DNA of 64,000 nucleotides from Tubulanus polymorphus (GCF_964204645.1 NC_134026.1:16636650-16700649); one strand, 5' to 3'; shown: positions 19,141 to 32,876, numbered from the stretch's first letter. Numbers and translations: made by a program. The notes: a model not told the origin generated them from the sequence alone.

Positions 19141-22100
19141 AGTTTTCTTGGAAACTGCAAATGATTCAACTGCCAGGGTTCGTCGCGGCCGGCCGTGAAA
19201 AGTAGTGTATTCTATAGAATGGCAGTGAAATTGGGAAAGAGGAGAGTGAATCTTGGAAATTGTTCAATTCACGAACAAATTATCCCCAAACTTCGTACAC
19301 AGTGTATAGAAATCGTTACACCATGAGCGTGGAGAGTGTCTATTTGAGTCAAGGGGAAACCCGCTGGCATGTATATTCATGATGAATCATCATGCAGTTG
19401 TGTGTGATGGAGATCGTATCAATAGACAGATTTTTATGAAAACTTCTCGATTCAATCAAGAAGGACATCCTAGGCTTTTTGATTATTTGGAGCACGGATT
19501 CTCCGAAATTCTGCCCAAAACTTCATGCCGGAGATAGGTATTCGTTTCCATGCATAATTCAAAAAAGACATTTTTTCTCGATATTTTCCGTCCATTTGAA
19601 TTCAATCCAATAGTTTTCATTATTTTTCATTTGTTCTGCTTATAATCTCTAAACTAGACTGCCAATGTTTAATTTCGATGTTTTAAATTTAAATTTAGGA
19701 AAGTCCACACAAAGAATTTCGTTTCTTGTTTTTAGATTAAAATTAACACTTGCTCTTAGAAGGGGCCCGGCCGTCAGGATTTAATTTTTACAAATTCTCG
19801 TCATTATTTTTCCAACCAGCCCGCTGCGGAGAAACAAGGTTTCATTTGTTTAGTCTTATCGTGTTTCCTAGCTAAAAGTTAAGCTTGTGAGCCAAACAAT
19901 TTTGAGCTAATAAAAGGATCAATTAATCGGTAGTGGGTGCATCTGTAGCATTCTCAACATGTGCGCTTGTGCGCACCCTTAAAGTAGAAGAATACAAGGA
20001 AAGTGTGTGAGGAAGATAGTTCAAGAAAACTAGGCCCCGTAACTTTTTTCGGGGACAAAGGTTTGACAGTAGATCCAGAATCAGAAAGGGAAAGATGGGT
20101 ACCCCTCGCAAAAAATGTGGGCAACGTCCCCCCGGGGCCAAATCCAAAATGGCCGCCAGAAATACCTACAGCCCATTATCGCCAGAGTAGTATTTAGTAA
20201 CCATCATAAGACGTGAAGTAACTAAGAGGCTAAAGGTTAGTTTAGCATATCGAAATGTATCTTTAGTAGAAAAAGGTGACCGGACGTCCCGTCAATTTCA
20301 AAATATTGCGTCCGAGACAAGTGGTACTGTTCACTTTCTATTTGACTCAAATTCCGAATTGATGGCCTGAAATCAAAGGAAAGGGACCTGAAATTGCCCC
20401 TAAAATGAGGAAAATATCTAAATATTACTCACCCCATGATGACGACAGTGTTATTCAAACTTCGTAGGGTATTACCACAATTATCGTAAACATCTTCATA
20501 TGTTAAACTTGATATTAGTATTGAAGACAATAAACTATTATCCGGTCATTGTGAGAATCAGATGTTTCTTTCTCTAGATGTTATTTATTCACCAGCTGTA
20601 AAATTCTCCGGTCATATTATCAATCTAAACATAGTACATGGATACATTAAATTATCTGATATGTGTTCATCAAAAAGTGCGACATCAGGCTCGGATACAG
20701 GGAGTGGGTTTTTATGGGTTAGAACCCACTTCTTTTTTGGTAGATTGCCCTTTCCACAAGTGGCTCTGAAAAATCCGGTCTCTAGCAAACCAAAAAGGAG
20801 AAAAGTCGTCTCTATATCAATCTCAAAGCCAAGGAAGGGCAACATATTAATTCGTCGAGGCAAATAATTAAACAAAAAAAAACAAAAAGCTTTTTTGTGC
20901 ATGCGCATATACAACTTGAAGAAACCGATTGATAAATTACGAGTTAGAGGACGACGTGTGCTTTAAAACATATCCTGCGGGGTTTAGGTTAAAAAATGAT
21001 ACCTCGTTTCTCCACTTTGCTGAGCTTATGTTGACCCAATCGGCCACCTATCTGCCCTGAGGAGTTATTTTTCTTAAACCATGATCAGGCATACAATAGA
21101 CACGGCAGCTATAGAAATGAAAAGATGAAAACATTTTATTGAAACTAACAAAATGACCCGGCCGCTGCGGAAAAAAAGGTATTCTTTTTTCAGCCTTAGG
21201 CTTTATTATTGGTTTCCTGAAACCGTCAACTTGAATTCACGCTGATCAGGTGACTTTCTCGTTTCTTATAGCGAATCATGTTGCTTGATTCCACGGGAAA
21301 TGAAATAACGCCCTACACTACAGATTCTGATGTTTATTTATCATATCAACTTTGGGACCGTCTCAAAATGTCAATAGGCTAAGCACCTCCAGTTAAATGT
21401 ACCATTTACATGTACCGCCAAAATTTTTGACAATTACGTGGCGTTATAACGAGCTTTGACTATAGTATGGTTGTGTTTGAAAAATTGACATTTCCTTTCG
21501 TTTTTCCTTTCGTATTTAAGCACTTCTCACAAATGAGTTAAAATTTCGTAATTTCGTTTCGTAGATTCGGTAATTTCGTAGTTTCTAAAGTCTAATTCAG
21601 TCTATGCACTATTCACTCGATATTATTAAATGAGTGAATTGAAGTATTCACACGCAGAAAGGCTAAATGATTCGAGCCATGCAATTAAATTTTACTCGGG
21701 CTTTCTCTGACCTGCTGACATTAATAGTTAAACCTAGATCCAAAACGTTCATGTAGTCATGGCTTGTATACCAGAAATCATTTAGGCCTGTACATTTTGC
21801 TGTATGAAGGTTTGGTATACCAATTTTGCTAATCTTGACTGCTTAGTGTACGGTACAGCTGTATGCATTATACAATTGTACCAATGGGAATAGGGCCTAT
21901 TGATTGGGCTTATTATTTCCTGCTTTTGAATACTGAAATAAGCATAACGTTCATTCAAATATCCAATGAAGTTAAATGGTCAAGGAGAGTCAACACCAAG
22001 ATATCTTGACTGCTGTTGCACCATAGAAGATCTGATTCTTTCAACTCTAGCAAAGTGATTCAACACGATCGACATAACACTGGAATAGGTTTGCAGTGAC

Positions 22101-22439
22101 TAACAGTTCATTTCATTTAGTCCTATGTACTTTTTAGCCAATTTGGAGAAACTTGATCAATTCAAAATTTATTTATTGACGCTTTTGGTTACATGAACTG
22201 ATCAGCAATATACTTAAAGTAAACTTACGTAGTAAACCTGTCGGACTCGCGAACGCCGGGAAAGAAATGTCGGAAGAAAACACAACATGGCTACTAATTG
22301 AACAGGGCCAAATTTCCGATGTTTACGGCTCGACAGTGCCTTTATAACGTGGATTTATCAAAATTACCATGCAGTATCTGGAGGTTGAAGTGAGGCGAAG
22401 GTAAGGTAAGTAAGCCTGGCCCGTGTAAAAGTCGGCCTC
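19141..22439. other. Host non-coding DNA
   Basis: About 3.3 kb with no gene I can support. The overlapping frames near 20562-20914 are on both strands, lack any motif and are probably chance. CCGGCCG-containing spots near 19765 and 21160 are unremarkable. Confidence 0.4.
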
Positions 22440-23980
22440 GATCAAAATGTTCGACGGTGATGTTGCATGTTTTAACGGAACCAGACAATTATAATTTGGA
22501 ACGTTTCTGGAAGTTAGATACTATAGGTATAGAGAACCCGGGTGTAGAATCAAACAATTTTTTGAAGGAATATTTACAGACAAGTATTTCAAGAGAGGGG
22601 TCTATATACCAAGCGAAGCTTCCTTGGCGGGTGAGCCACGGACCGCTACCGCCAAACTATTCTGTGACATTTGGCCGCACTAGGTCTTTAATTCGACGAT
22701 CAAGGGAACAATCGTTGTTAAAACTAGTAACATGGTATAATAAGATATCAGTTGGAGCATGACTTCATTAAGAGCGTGTCCAATAGGGTGCACTACATCC
22801 CGCATCACGCTATTCTAAGATATTCCAAAACCATTCCTATTAGGATAGTGTTTGACTGCAGCTGCAAAAGATTTTAAAAAACGATTTAAGTCTAAATGAT
22901 TGTCTTGAATTGGGACCCTGTCTTCTCACTTCCATCCTTCTACGTTTTAGACTTAATAAGTATGCTGTAATTCTTCCTGACTTAGATAGAGACTGGACTT
23001 TTGGTTGAACGATCTTTTGGATCCAGAAGGTGCATTTGATGTATATAGATTTAAACGGGTCCGTTTTGGAGCTAAATGCTCTTCTTTTATGTTAAATAGC
23101 ACCGTTATCTACCATCTGCGATACAACTTTAAAGGTAAATTTGCTAATTTACAATCGTTGCATTGTTCGGAAATCAGACAGGGTTTACAGGACTCTTCTA
23201 GAAAGAAAAAACTTTCAGTTATCAATCAATTAAAGTTGTATCTTGTTGATGACAATGTAATTAGACGTAAAGGGCGGTTACAGAACGCTGATTTGGGATT
23301 TGACAGCAAGCATCCTATATTCATATCAAAACTTTGCGTGATTTCTCGGCTTATCATCTACGATGCACACAAATGTTATGCATTTTGGTACCACAGCCAC
23401 GGTTTGCAAAATTCGGGAAAAATTTTGGATTCCACAAATACGGCAAGCTGTTAAATCCCAGGTCAACAAGCGCGTTACCGGTCGTAAATTTTCCGGTAAA
23501 CCATTTTTGTTGCCTGATCCTCCTCCACTACAGCGATACAGGGTTTCCAGGTGCCCACCTTTCTTCTCATACGGCGTTGATTATTGTGGGCCATTTACGG
23601 TAGATAGCGGTATTTGCTACATATATTTGTTTACGGTAACGAGAGCAGTTCATCTCGAAGTGGTACTTAGTAATTCCACTTCAGACTTCATCAGGTGTTT
23701 TCGGAGTTTTTCAGCTCGCCGATCCCTTACACGGAAGTTGATTTCGGACAACGCTAGCACGTTTGTCAACGCTAATTCTGAACTTGAACGTATATTTGAT
23801 TCCTCGAGTATTTCGAACTATTTTTCTCACCGTCAGATAGACTGGCATGATCCGTTTTGATTAAATATAATTAAATCACATCCTAATGTTCACAACCAAT
23901 ACATACTAGAATTTTGGCATTTTTAATAACAGATAACCAGTTTGTGATGTACAACACGTTACATGAAGACCGTAGATAAA
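22440..23980 (+). mobile_element. BEL/Pao LTR retrotransposon pol remnant, internally deleted
   Basis: 22457-22762 reads NLERFWKLDTIGI and YQAKLPWRVSHGPLPPNY, the region between protease and reverse transcriptase. 23005-23100 has DLLDPEGAFDVYRFKRVRFGA, part of the RT. The sequence then jumps to the integrase zinc-binding area (VIRRKGRLQNADL, 23260-23290). After frameshifts near 23400 comes the integrase core 23363-23860, with GVDYCGPF (first Asp), TRAVHLEVV and ISDNASTF (second Asp). The RT catalytic core is missing, so the copy is dead. The family call rests on the integrase wording, which is typical of BEL/Pao. Confidence 0.8.
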
Positions 23981-23999
23981 ACTCAAATAAAGGAGCATA

Positions 24000-24928
24000 T
24001 AGAATCATTCCATCCATATCAGCCATTACAGGAGAGAACATGCTCCTAACCGTCGATATCTACCGTCAGACGTAACCATCATATCAATGTTAAATGGTTT
24101 GAAGGAAACCTATCCCCATGTCCAGTGTTCTTACTCGACCTACAGAAATACTGTTTCTGAAATGGGTATAAGTTTAACCAAATTGGGAGAGGAACAGTGT
24201 GAATATTGCCTAGCATATGGAATACACCGAAAGGCTGTAATTCAAGACAACTGTGCTTGCGAAATATGCCGCAACCAAATTGTCCACATTGATAGAGCAC
24301 AGAATGGACGGTTGTATTATAAAAGGGATGCCGAATCCGAAGAACAGCACACTATTATAAGGGCAGTCGATTTACAAAAGGTTATCATGTTGCCTCGCAT
24401 ACCTGGAGTCAAGATAACATTTTTCACAAAACGTCGTGTGGCATATCACGAGACATTTGCTTCCGTCGGAGAAAAACGTCAAAACAAAAGACGTCATATA
24501 TCATTAATTTGGCATGAGGGTATCGCTGGTCGTTCGGCTGAAGAAACGACGTCAGCATTTTACAAAGCTCTTTTGAGAGACAAATAATTTGAGCACATCA
24601 TTTACTGGCTTGACAATTGTTCAAGCCAAAATAAGTGTTACAGTCTTTTTACCGCACTGGTTGTGTTAGTCAACTCGTCTGTGATCCGGCCAATAGTATA
24701 ATACTGAAGTATTTTGAGCCTGGGCGCACATTCATGGCTGCAGATAGCGTACACGTAGGCGTTGAGGCCCAATTAAAGAAAATTCCTTTCAGAACTGTGT
24801 ATAACTTCATTGATTTTAGCAAAGGTATATCTGATTCAAATGCTTTGAACATGGATGTTGTGGAAATGGCCAATGAAGATTTTCATCATTGGACAGGGAA
24901 TCAATCAGCAGCAAGACTTAAGAAACCT
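24000..24928 (+). pseudogene. Transposase-like protein of a widespread invertebrate family (5' part)
   Basis: Frame 24087-24587 has SEMGISLTKLGEEQCEYC, a C-x2-C finger (CACEICRNQ), AVDLQKVIMLPR (first acidic residue), SLIWHEGIAGRSAEETTSAF. After a stop it continues IIYWLDNCSSQNKCYSLF (acidic D-N-C), then a frameshift to YFEPGRTFMAADSVHVGVEA and FRTVYNFIDF. The order of D, D and E-like residues recalls an RNase H-like transposase core. I believe these proteins are labelled DUF7869 in databases, but the name is from memory. The gene is interrupted at 24928 by a Harbinger element and resumes at 27448, so the two pieces were one gene. Confidence 0.6.
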
Positions 24929-25126
24929 GGGCCCGCTTCCATAGTCGAGACTTAAGCCCAAAAAGTGGTCTTAAATCTTAAGTCCGGTCTTATTTTTTTA
25001 AGACCGGACATATTCTGTTCCAGAGAGAAGACTTAAGCCACAGTCTTAAGTCTAATATTTGTAAGTCCGTTCATTAGTGGACTTAAATATTTAAGACCGG
25101 TCTTAACATCTAAGGAAAAATACAAA

Positions 25127-26066
25127 ATGGCGCATTTACTTTTGGGAATCATTTTGCCAGCTCGAAAAGAAAGAGAATTTCGTCGGTTAGGTAACCCATT
25201 AGAGGTATTTACCGCTGATGAGTTGAAAGAACGGTTTCGATTCAGGCCAGAGGGTATCGATTTTCTCGTGAGAACATTCGGAGCCGTGTTGACGCCTATA
25301 CTGCATAACGAAAGAGGGAAACCAATCTCAGTAGTTTGGCAGATTTTAATCGCGCTTCGGTTTTATGCCACAGGGCATTTTCTGCAAGTAATTGGGGATA
25401 CTTTTGGTATAGCGAAGAGTTCCGTTTCACGCATAATAACTCGAATAACAAATGCAATCGTTGACCAGATACCAAGAGTTGTTAGATGGCCAACCGACGA
25501 AAATACAAAGCGCGAGATAATGCAAGGATTCTATGACATAGCCCATCGGGAGGTAAGTTTCGCATTTTCAAGAATTGTATTGAATATATATGTGTGCGTG
25601 CGTGCGTGTTACCAACTGAGGCGATAACACTAAATATCCTTTGTATAATAGGTATTTTGAGGAAAATCCTGCAATCGGAGGATTGAGAAATGGACTGGTT
25701 TTTGGAGACAGCGGTTATCCATTAAAACCGTACTTGATGACCCCATTTCATCAGCCCGGAGATAGGTCGGAAGGGAATTATAACAGTGCTCATAAGATGA
25801 CTCGGAGCCTCATTGAAAGAACATTTGGAGTGTTGAAGCGTTGTTTCCACTGTCTTCATGGCGAAATTCGTATGGAGCCAGAAAAAGTTTGTAAGATATT
25901 TTCGGCGTGCACGGTTTTGCATAATATAGCGATCAACTTGAATGAACCTTTAGATTTTGATGAAAACTTTGAAGTCGATCTGCCAGAACAAGAGGCTGTT
26001 CGTGAAGTATTTGGAAATCGCTGGCAAGAAACAAGAAATCACATTGTTCAAGAATATTTTTTGTAA
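25127..26066 (+). pseudogene. Harbinger transposase (HARBI1-like), two exons, core deleted
   Basis: Exon 1, 25127-25551: MAHLLLGIILPARKEREFRR, ERFRFRPEGIDFLVRTFGAV, a helix-turn-helix region (HFLQVIGDTFGIAKSSVSRI) and GFYDIAHRE, then a GTAAGT donor. The acceptor is ATAATAG at about 25651. Exon 2 runs RYFEENPAIGGLRNGLVFGD, with the second catalytic Asp in GDSGYPLKPYL and the third residue, Glu, in SLIERTFGVLKRCF. The part between FYDIAH and RYFEE, which holds the first catalytic Asp and nearby strands, is absent. The protein would be about 280 residues, against about 350 for the family. The deletion includes the exon border, so it is genomic. It is therefore inactive unless complemented. Confidence 0.85.
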
Positions 26067-26884
26067 AAATTTAACATCAAATATATATTATTTGAGAAAT
26101 ATATACAGTTCTTCAAAATTTGATTCATTTAGAAAAATATTTACCATCAGCCTTAGATGAACTAGCCTGCTTAATTTCTGCTGCCTGTAGGCCTACTCCT
26201 GAAAAACACGTATGTACAATATCAAGATACCAAGTCGGGTTGCAGATGGAATACAGTATACCGGTATGTAACGTTTCCAATACTTACCTCCTTCAATCAA
26301 TACTTACCTCCTTCAATCATGAAATGCGGGCCATCTCACATAGCTGTTTCAATCAGCGTTACATTTTGCAATGGTTGATCTGCTTGGCCATCTCCTTTAA
26401 CGGTAAGAATATACTATTTATTCATGAAAGATTGAATGATTTAATACGAGAATACCAATAGAGCTGAAAATAACTCGAAATACAATTTGTTTTATGTAGC
26501 CAACTAGTACTACTTATTGCCTATTCTTCAAACAAACAAAAAATACACTGGAATCATTTAAGCACCGTAAAAGAACTATATGTAAGCTTTACCTAGATTA
26601 TTTGCCGTAATTGTGGTCATAGGTCTTGCCGGGAGCTTCAATATTTCGGATTTGCCCCGCTCCATCGTCTAAAATCAGAAACGATATGAATTTACGGGAA
26701 TCTAACTATGCGTCAATTTAGCCATGCTAGCGTAGAATGGGAATATACTTCATGGGAAAGAGCAGTCGCCCGACACTACGGTTAACGACGATGAGTTTAT
26801 TAAATCATGTTTAATACGCTATTGCTATGGATTTAGCCGGGGATACAGTTCAGTCATGAAAAGATAGAAAAAATAAACTTACTT
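26067..26884. other. Interior of the Harbinger element
   Basis: Between the transposase and the Myb-like gene. A tandem 19-bp duplication (ACTTACCTCCTTCAATCA type) lies near 26281-26318. There is no credible gene. Confidence 0.5.
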
Positions 26885-27265
26885 TGTAGAATGGATTGTT
26901 GGATTGTCACACCACAATTCGATCACCTTCTGAGTTGTCTGGTCCAACTCAGAGGGTGGAGGTCCTCCTCCGGTTTTGGAAATCAACTTGTTTTGTTTAA
27001 CGAATTTCTTTTTCGCCTCCCCTTTGATATTCTTCCAATTTTTCTTGATTTAATCGACCGTTCTTCGCGCTACGCCGATCGCATTCACTTTCGAGCAGAT
27101 TTCTTCCCAAATTTCGCGTTTTCGTATAGCGGTTATAGTATTGCTAAATGCACCCGATAAAATTGCGTTATTGTCGTTAACTAATTTAACTAAAAGATTC
27201 GTTTCATCCGTCGCATAATTGAAAGATCTCTTCCGCGCGAAACTGTCTTTTAAAATCTCCGCCAT
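26885..27265 (-). pseudogene. Harbinger Myb/SANT-like DNA-binding protein
   Basis: From 27265 on the minus strand: MAEILKDSFARKRSFNYATD, ETNLLVKLVNDNNAIL, KREIWEEICSKVNAIG and ARRTVD, then an in-frame TAA, then KKNWKNIKGEAKKKFVKQNK and LISKTGGGPPPSELDQTTQK, up to a GTAAGT donor near 26884. This is the trihelix/Myb-like helper protein that brings Harbinger transposase to the ends. The stop near 27050 breaks it. The later exons are not clear. Confidence 0.8.
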
Positions 27266-27447
27266 TTTGGATTCAGTCTTAAGTCCTTAAAAGGGGCTTA
27301 AGACTGTCTTAACTAAGACCAACACTAAGACCACGTTTTGGAATGCAGAATTAAGAACAACTTAGCAAAGTCGGTCTTAGAGGATTTAAGACAAAAAAAA
27401 TCACTAGACTAGACTCATTTTAAGTCTCGACTATGGAACCGGCACCC

Positions 27448-27779
27448 GCTTCTGAAGAATATTGCTGTTATCAAGTTATGCCAGGGGTCAATTGATCTCT
27501 TGTATAAAATGAACCACAATGATATGCAGTGGGGAACTTTTTCATATCTAAAAAAAACAGTAAATTGATTGGAAAATTTATCGATTCCCACACTAACTAC
27601 GACCCCAACCACGTGGCTTATTGACAAGCAAAAAAGCGGATATCATTCGAAAGTTGTGTCCATTGATGCCCGAAGATAGGCGATCATTCTGGGAGAACAT
27701 CCAAAAGTGTGTAGACTTAATTGAAAAATTGAAAAGTGTGGTTTCATGGATCCTATATGGATTTAGTGTTTACATATAG
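27448..27779 (+). pseudogene. Transposase-like protein of a widespread invertebrate family (3' part)
   Basis: Continuation of the gene at 24000-24928. Frames read LKNIAVIKLCQGSIDLLYKM, NHNDMQWGTFSYLKKTVN, and after shifts KKADIIRKLCPLMPEDRRSF then WENIQKCVDLIEKL, with a stop at 27777-27779. The tail M-P-E-x-R-x-x-F-W is characteristic of the family in my memory. At least two frameshifts are present. Confidence 0.6.
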
Positions 27780-28417
27780 ATATATTAATGCACTTTATCG
27801 TTGTTACTGATCCAAAATTCATTCTTTGAAATTATATCAAAATTATTTGTTGTGTTGTGTGATTAAGTTTTTTAGATCACAACTTAGTTCAAAAATTAAG
27901 AAGAGTATTTAATTGTGAGATTTTTGTTAATGAGCAAGAAGAATGCATGATTATCTGACTGCAATAAGCTTAAATAGTGAGATTACCATGATTACCATGA
28001 TTATATTATTCTTCGCTTAAGTTCAGGTCTTAAAGATCTTTCATCCAGAAAGATCATTTGTCATCAATATTGATATTTGTGTATAATTAGATGTTGATGA
28101 ATTGATCTGAAATTTAATTTCATCTAATAAATACAGTTGTTCAATTGGAATATCAATCTTTTCCTCTTGCTGAACTGAATATTCTGTCATTGATTCCAAT
28201 GAATTTATACTGTCAATTATATTGCAGATCTTCAGAGTTACTGCACTTTAACGTGTTAATCATCGTAGTTACTGCGATTTATAATAATGCTAAAAAAGTT
28301 ACTGCCTTTCAAATTGACAACCATCAAGGATTAGTTCCAGCTTTTCAGGTTGAACAGCAGTAACTATAAAATTCTCAATTATCTCGGTTGAATTTGGATC
28401 ATTTTTTTCAAAATTTG
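27780..28417. other. AT-rich non-coding DNA
   Basis: No gene supported. It leads into the AT microsatellite that cuts the next Polinton fragment. Confidence 0.4.
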
Positions 28418-28507
<90 letters not shown>

Positions 28508-28516
28508 TATATATAA

Positions 28517-28552
<36 letters not shown>
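28418..28552. repeat. (AT)n microsatellite
   Basis: Nearly pure AT dinucleotides for about 130 bp, with a short break at 28499-28521. The truncated polymerase frame reads directly into it. Confidence 0.95.
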
Positions 28553-28555
<3 letters not shown>

Positions 28556-29555
28556 CAAATGGTTAATAATGTGTTAGTCTAAAACTATGTTGTTTATAAT
28601 CTTCAACTGGGTGTAAGCAACTAATTATTGTCCATAGAAAACATTTATCATCAGAATTTTGTACATTTATAACAGCATTAGTTTTAAATGGTAATTTGAT
28701 ATAACTTGACCCATTCATATTATCATCTTTATGATATGATAAATTATTTTCATCAATTGGTTTTGATTTAGTTAATTTATTATATTTTGTATTGTACACA
28801 TGTAAAGGCATAAATATTATTTCATCAAATATTAAACCAGATCCTTCAAAATATTTCTCTTCTATCATATTTTTTATTTCATTATAACATTTATTTAATT
28901 TATCATCTATATGCTGTTTAGATATAATATGTAGTTAATGGGAATCTATATTATATATTGGTTTATTTTCAGATTTTATAAATTTAACTTTGACTGATAT
29001 GCTAATTTTAGGGTATTCAACATCAGTAATTATTTTCATAATATTTTTCATATTTTCTAAATGTTTTTTTATTTTCTCCTAATGTTTTACCTTTATAAAA
29101 TTTAAATTCAATTGCGGCTGGTCCTATATCACTTTTAAATGCTTCGGTTATCTCTAGTTCTTTTTTATTATCTAATGAATTAATATAATTTCTAACATCT
29201 TCCATATATGGTCTTTTATTTTATTTTTTATTCTTTAATTGTCTTCTGTTTCTTAATTATCTTTATCAAAATTATCTTCACCTATAATATCATTATTGAT
29301 ATTTCTAATATGATTTTTAGATGTTAAATGTTCTTTATAATATCTTTTGTCACTGAATGATTGATTACATGTATCACATTTTTATATTTCTTTTTCATTC
29401 TATAATTCATCTAATTTAGTTTCTAATGTATCATCTTTATATTTTTACTTTTATTTATTTTCTAAATGTGTTCTAGTTTTATTATATCTTGCTTTATGAG
29501 ATTTATCTATATCAATTTTACATGTTGAACAGGAGTACTTCTTATTTGCTTCCAT
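28553..29555 (-). pseudogene. Polinton pPolB N-terminal fragment with zinc fingers
   Basis: On the minus strand from the ATG at 29555: MEANKKYSCSTCKIDIDK (first finger), stops, KCDTCNQSFSDKRYYKEHLT (C2H2 finger), then frame 29205-29023 (RNYINSLDNKKELEITEAFK, GPAAIEFKFYKGKT), VEYPKISISVKVKFIKSEN, and frame 28868-28563 (KYFEGSGLIFDEIIFMPLHV, CFLWTIISCLHPVEDYKQHS). It aligns with the N-terminal part of the larger copy (2809-3300). It is cut by the AT repeat, so exonuclease and palm are missing. The fingers and the polymerase N-terminus may be one protein or two; several stops separate them. The 5' side opens to the foldback at 29666, which probably marks the element end. Confidence 0.75.
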
Positions 29556-29775
29556 TTATCATATAATTTTTTATTAAAATTGATTTTCAGAAGTTATTCA
29601 TATATGAAATATTCATTTATATATGTTTTTCATTTAAATGTTATTCATATATATGGAATTATTAAAGTAATTGTATATATGGGCTTTCAAGTCAAAGGTT
29701 GAGAGGTCGGGTGAGTAAATAAATGAAAATAAATTCGAGCGTGCGAGAATTTATTTTCACTTTTTTACAATTACT
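29556..29775. repeat. Polinton end with foldback sequence
   Basis: Begins ATTAAAATTGATTTTCAGAA, also found at about 59067. The part at 29666-29775 starts AGTAATTGTA and ends with the inverse TACAATTACT; it contains GAAAATAAATTCG and its inverse around GAGCGTGC. It shares TCAAAGGTTGARAGGTCG and the AATAAATTC core with the hairpin at 59105-59226. Confidence 0.65.
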
Positions 29776-31202
29776 GTGGTCCATGAGGAGAGAGGATATT
29801 GCGAATTTCCAGTGTGATCTGAATAACTTGTCTTGACCAGGTCTCTTAATTTGACTGTCCCAACTTGCTGTCTGTATCAGGAAACCAGTAGGCTGAGGTG
29901 GATCCAAATATCTGATCTCTTAAAAGCCCTGAGTTCGATAATTGCAAAATTTATTCAGATACTAAATATAGTCATTTTACAACAACACTGTATTAAAACA
30001 TCAATTCACTAAATACATCTCATGAACGGTAGATATAGATAGGATGTCGCCTCGGTTCCTTCGGAATGTGCTGTATTCAGTGACTGTCGCGGCTGAGTTG
30101 ACCGCGCATTAGATTTCGCTCCTTGTTAGTTTGTATTCCAAGTACCAGGTAAATTATCAGTGGATTTATCTGATACTTTACAGCAATTAATGTCTTTCCG
30201 TCCATTGTAAAGAGCAATTTTGATATCGCTCGAAGCTAAGCAGATTCGAAGAGACGCCATCTTAACTAGGAAGTAACTTGCTACTTTACATGTTGGACCT
30301 TATTTGACATGCATCGAGATTGTAAAATGGAGGATGGGCACAACCAGTCTCTAATTGAAGATAGAGACCGGTAACCAGTCTAGGATCGAGATGTCATCAA
30401 CTCACAAAAAATGTAACACGTTCCAATTTTCAGTCAGTACTATTTTTCAGTATCCACTAGTTCTACGAAATTCCACAAATCTATTTAATGATGTTAAATG
30501 GATTCTATCATTAAATCTTATTCGTCCGACACTAGTGTACCAACCGACGGTAAGATGCGTATACATGGGAATTAGACACACATCAAGTATTCTTACATAC
30601 CGTGCATAAGCTACATTCATTCATCACTTTAATACACTAAAACACGCTGTATGACGAGAGTAGTTCCTCATCACTAATTGGTCGATAGGGTTTCAGCTCA
30701 AGGGTTATTTCAAATGATTGCACATAATTCATGTGCCGACTGAAAAACACCACAGTTTGTGGTTTATAGCGAAAAACAGCTGGTGGATCATAATTCAAAT
30801 GCATTCGTCCACAAAATCCGTTCGTCTGCTGTTATTAGTTTTCGGTAGCTTCCTAGTTTTATATATGACTGTTTCCGGTAAGGCTGTTTTCTTGTTATCC
30901 TTTAATATGAATTTATTATTTTAGTATATGTAGAACACGTATGATTATATCTGAGCCAACTTTCATGTGTCATATAAGGTGAATTATGGGGGAAACACGA
31001 GAGATCTGTTGTTTGGGAGTTCGAGCAAAGCGCCGCAGCCAAGGCGGCTTGAATTTTAGGCAGATTATGGCTTTTGGCTGGCATTAGTTTCCTCTATGGT
31101 TTATCAGTTTTGTCATATTCTTACGGTCTATCAGTATTCAATCTACGTCGATTGAATCTTAAACGTTTTAGAGTAGCGCTTGCCACTCTCGATGGGCAAG
31201 CA
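29776..31202. other. Host non-coding DNA
   Basis: No gene I can support. Short frames near 30355-30924 show no motif. Confidence 0.4.
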
Positions 31203-31285
31203 ATCAAACTAACTAACTAACTAACTAACTAGCTAGCTAGCTAGCTAGCCAGCCAGCCAGTCAGTCAGCCAGTCAGTTCGTTAGT

Positions 31286-31384
<99 letters not shown>

Positions 31385-31385
31385 C
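31203..31385. repeat. Graded tetranucleotide microsatellite, (AACT)n to (GTTA)n
   Basis: The unit changes stepwise, AACT, AGCT, AGCC, AGTC, then AGTT for more than 100 bp. The first and last units are reverse complements, so the tract can fold back. Confidence 0.95.
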
Positions 31386-32409
<1,024 letters not shown>

Positions 32410-32517
32410 CGATCGAATTTTTTTAGTCCTCTCTTGAGAAATGATTTATTAGGATTAATACCCGGTAAACCCTCTTAGCGTTGGCTGAAAAATATGTCCC
32501 AACCACAGGTTGCTGGG

Positions 32518-32551
32518 GCCTACGAGCAATTATCTCAATAATTGCTCGTAG
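32518..32551. repeat. Palindrome TACGAGCAATTAT / ATAATTGCTCGTA
   Basis: The arms are perfect. The same arms occur at about 37141-37180 and 47652-47692. Here the palindrome lies between GCTGGGGCC and GCTGGGGCT. Confidence 0.85.
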
Positions 32552-32560
32552 CTGGGGCTT

Positions 32561-32876
32561 ACCATAAACGACGTAATATTACCATTACGTGCTTAATGAA
32601 ACAAGAAATTAACATTGTGCGCTTAATCAAACAAAAATACTCACCCAGACAAATGAAATTGACACCGGGGCAAATGGAACATGTAACCATGGATCCGTGG
32701 GAACGGATGTTATGCCCCGCGGTCTTTGACAACGTGATAATATCTGGTTTATCAAGCACGGGTAAATCTTTTCAACACGAGACCCGTGCATGTATTTCAA
32801 TACCGGGTTCAGTATCTTGATGCTTTTGTTGAAATTCATCAGAAACGCGAGAAGACTTTCTTGATGTCTGTAGAAT
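32561..32876. other. Non-coding DNA
   Basis: A short open frame (32542-32820) exists, but it overlaps opposite-strand frames of similar length and shows no motif. Confidence 0.35.

Larger units (their letters stand above)
24929..27447. mobile_element. Harbinger/PIF DNA transposon inserted in the transposase-like gene
   Basis: The left end (24929) and the reversed right end (27447) share TTCCATAGTCGAGACTTAA; the outermost few bases are GGG-initial and diverged. Subterminal stretches repeat CTTAAGTC and TAAGACCGG motifs (24951-25120 and 27275-27415). Inside lie the transposase gene (plus) and a Myb/SANT gene (minus), the usual two-gene Harbinger layout. Reading of the host gene continues on both sides (LKKPG before, LKNIAVIKL after). 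The target duplication is not clear (CCT on the left, GCT on the right). Confidence 0.85.

Noticed and set aside
20562-20914. Two overlapping 100-codon frames on opposite strands
   Set aside because: No motif, no splice context and low complexity at one end; they look like chance frames.
28299-28502. Frame of alternating Tyr-Ile
   Set aside because: Pure AT dinucleotide repeat.
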